From Verrucomicrobiales bacterium (lineage in GTDB: Bacteria; Verrucomicrobiota; Verrucomicrobiia; Limisphaerales; UBA9464), in assembly GCA_003445095.1 (NCBI GenBank), contig DLVS01000344.1, positions 1 through 6,241 of the forward strand: 6,241 nucleotides of DNA. Reading direction: 5' to 3'. Both the position numbers and the translations under genes were made by a program. Of this stretch, positions 5,705 to 6,241 are shown one piece after another. A model generated the notes under the pieces. That model was not told the DNA's origin. It did not search any database and worked only from the letters and a program-made list of their open reading frames with translations. Each line of letters opens with the position of its first letter. The first letter of the stretch is position 1.

Positions 5705-6241
5705 TCAGGACGGTTCTTTGAGTGGTTGGCCGGGCAAGTGGATGACTGGACCACTAGCAGCTGAAGCGTCGCTCGGATCATGGCTTACCATCAACGCGGG
5801 AAGTTGAGCCTCGCGAACGTGGGTAAACACGAAGTCACGAAATTGCTGACGCGTGGCGGCGTCCAACTTGGAAAACGGTTCGTCCAACAACAACGCCCGT
5901 GGTTCTGCCAGCAAAACTCGCATGACCGAAACCCTGGCCCGCTGGCCTCCCGAGAGTGTCGCCGGGTCACGCTCCGCAAATCCAGCCAGCCCGATTCTAG
6001 TCAGGGCTTGTTCAATCCGTTCGCGACGCTCAACCCGAGGTTGAATTCGTGACGTCAGGGCGAACGCGAGATTTTGGCCGACGCTCAAGTGGGGAAATAG
6101 GAGGTCGTCCTGAAACAGAATTCCCAGTCGTCGAAGTTGCGGCGGTAAGGCGGAAACTTCCTCGCCATCGCCCCAGACTTGACCGGAACCGGTGAACGTC
6201 GGCGGCAACGTGCCGCAGAGGTAGGCGAGCAAACTAGATTT
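5705..6241 (-). CDS. YnjD-like ABC transporter ATP-binding protein, N-terminal part outside the window
   Basis: The frame runs off the right edge of the window. The first visible residues are KSS, which are the end of the Walker A motif (GxxGxGKS/T), so about the first 40 residues are missing. A TTG at 6232 lies just after Walker A and is not a plausible start. In the 178 visible residues the Q-loop is Gln44 (GILFQDDLLF), the signature is LSGGQRARV (96-104), Walker B is LLLDE (117-121), followed by PFSKLDAATRQQFRDFVF, and the H-loop is His154 (MVSHD). The stretch from ATLSGGQRARV to DEPFSKLD and the 'FRDFVFTHVREAQLP' region resemble E. coli YnjD (COG4136), the ATPase of the uncharacterised ynjBCD transporter. 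The protein ends shortly after the ABC domain, as YnjD does. A YnjC-like permease and YnjB-like binding protein would be expected beyond 6241, upstream of this gene. The substrate is unknown. Confidence 0.93.
   Translation of the reverse strand, partial: KSSLLAYLCGTLPPTFTGSGQVWGDGEEVSALPPQLRRLGILFQDDLLFPHLSVGQNLAFALTSRIQPRVERRERIEQALTRIGLAGFAERDPATLSGGQRARVSVMRVLLAEPRALLLDEPFSKLDAATRQQFRDFVFTHVREAQLPALMVSHDPSDASAASGPVIHLPGQPLKEPS

Noticed and set aside
6230..6232. TTG as the start of the YnjD-like ATPase
   Set aside because: The frame continues to the window edge with KSS, the end of Walker A, so the true start is outside the window.

Overview
The window is a 6.2 kb piece of a GC-rich bacterial chromosome. 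No marker gene fixes the species. The weak or absent Shine-Dalgarno sequences, the gene repertoire and a dispersed-repeat element of the 'cacgaatggacacgaat' type fit Verrucomicrobiota or a relative; this is inference, not proof. Gene order: partial unknown gene (+), ABC permease (+), ABC ATPase (+), fused anti-sigma-type kinase/STAS protein (+), then convergent cNMP/HAMP-like/SpoIIE phosphatase (-), an intergenic region of about 340 bp with an inverted-repeat element, lipoprotein-type MsrB (+), and a convergent, partial YnjD-like ABC ATPase (-).

Positions 1-2411 look like one operon. The 3' part of an unrecognised gene is followed 2 bp later by a nine-helix-type permease and 6 bp after that by its ATPase. 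Both transporter genes match the family annotated as 'putative tryptophan/tyrosine transport' (COG4120/COG1101; TrpY/TrpZ-like). The substrate-binding protein of such systems is not in the window and may lie upstream. The real substrate is unknown.

Positions 2453-4709 form a compact partner-switching signalling pair. One gene encodes an RsbW/SpoIIAB-like GHKL domain fused to an RsbV/SpoIIAA-like STAS domain. The opposite strand encodes a soluble PP2C (SpoIIE/RsbU-type) phosphatase with an N-terminal cyclic-nucleotide-binding domain and a HAMP-like linker. The two genes converge and overlap by 32 bp. By family logic the phosphatase would dephosphorylate the STAS serine and the kinase domain would rephosphorylate it. 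No sigma factor or other output protein is visible here.

Positions 4710-5045 separate the divergent phosphatase and msrB genes and should hold both promoters, though none can be pointed to with confidence. The region carries a long imperfect inverted repeat (4836-4990) with nested internal stems. Positions 5046-5633 encode a complete MsrB with all zinc and redox cysteines behind a lipoprotein signal. Positions 5705-6241 hold the C-terminal part of a YnjD-type ATPase, cut by the window edge at the Walker A lysine.
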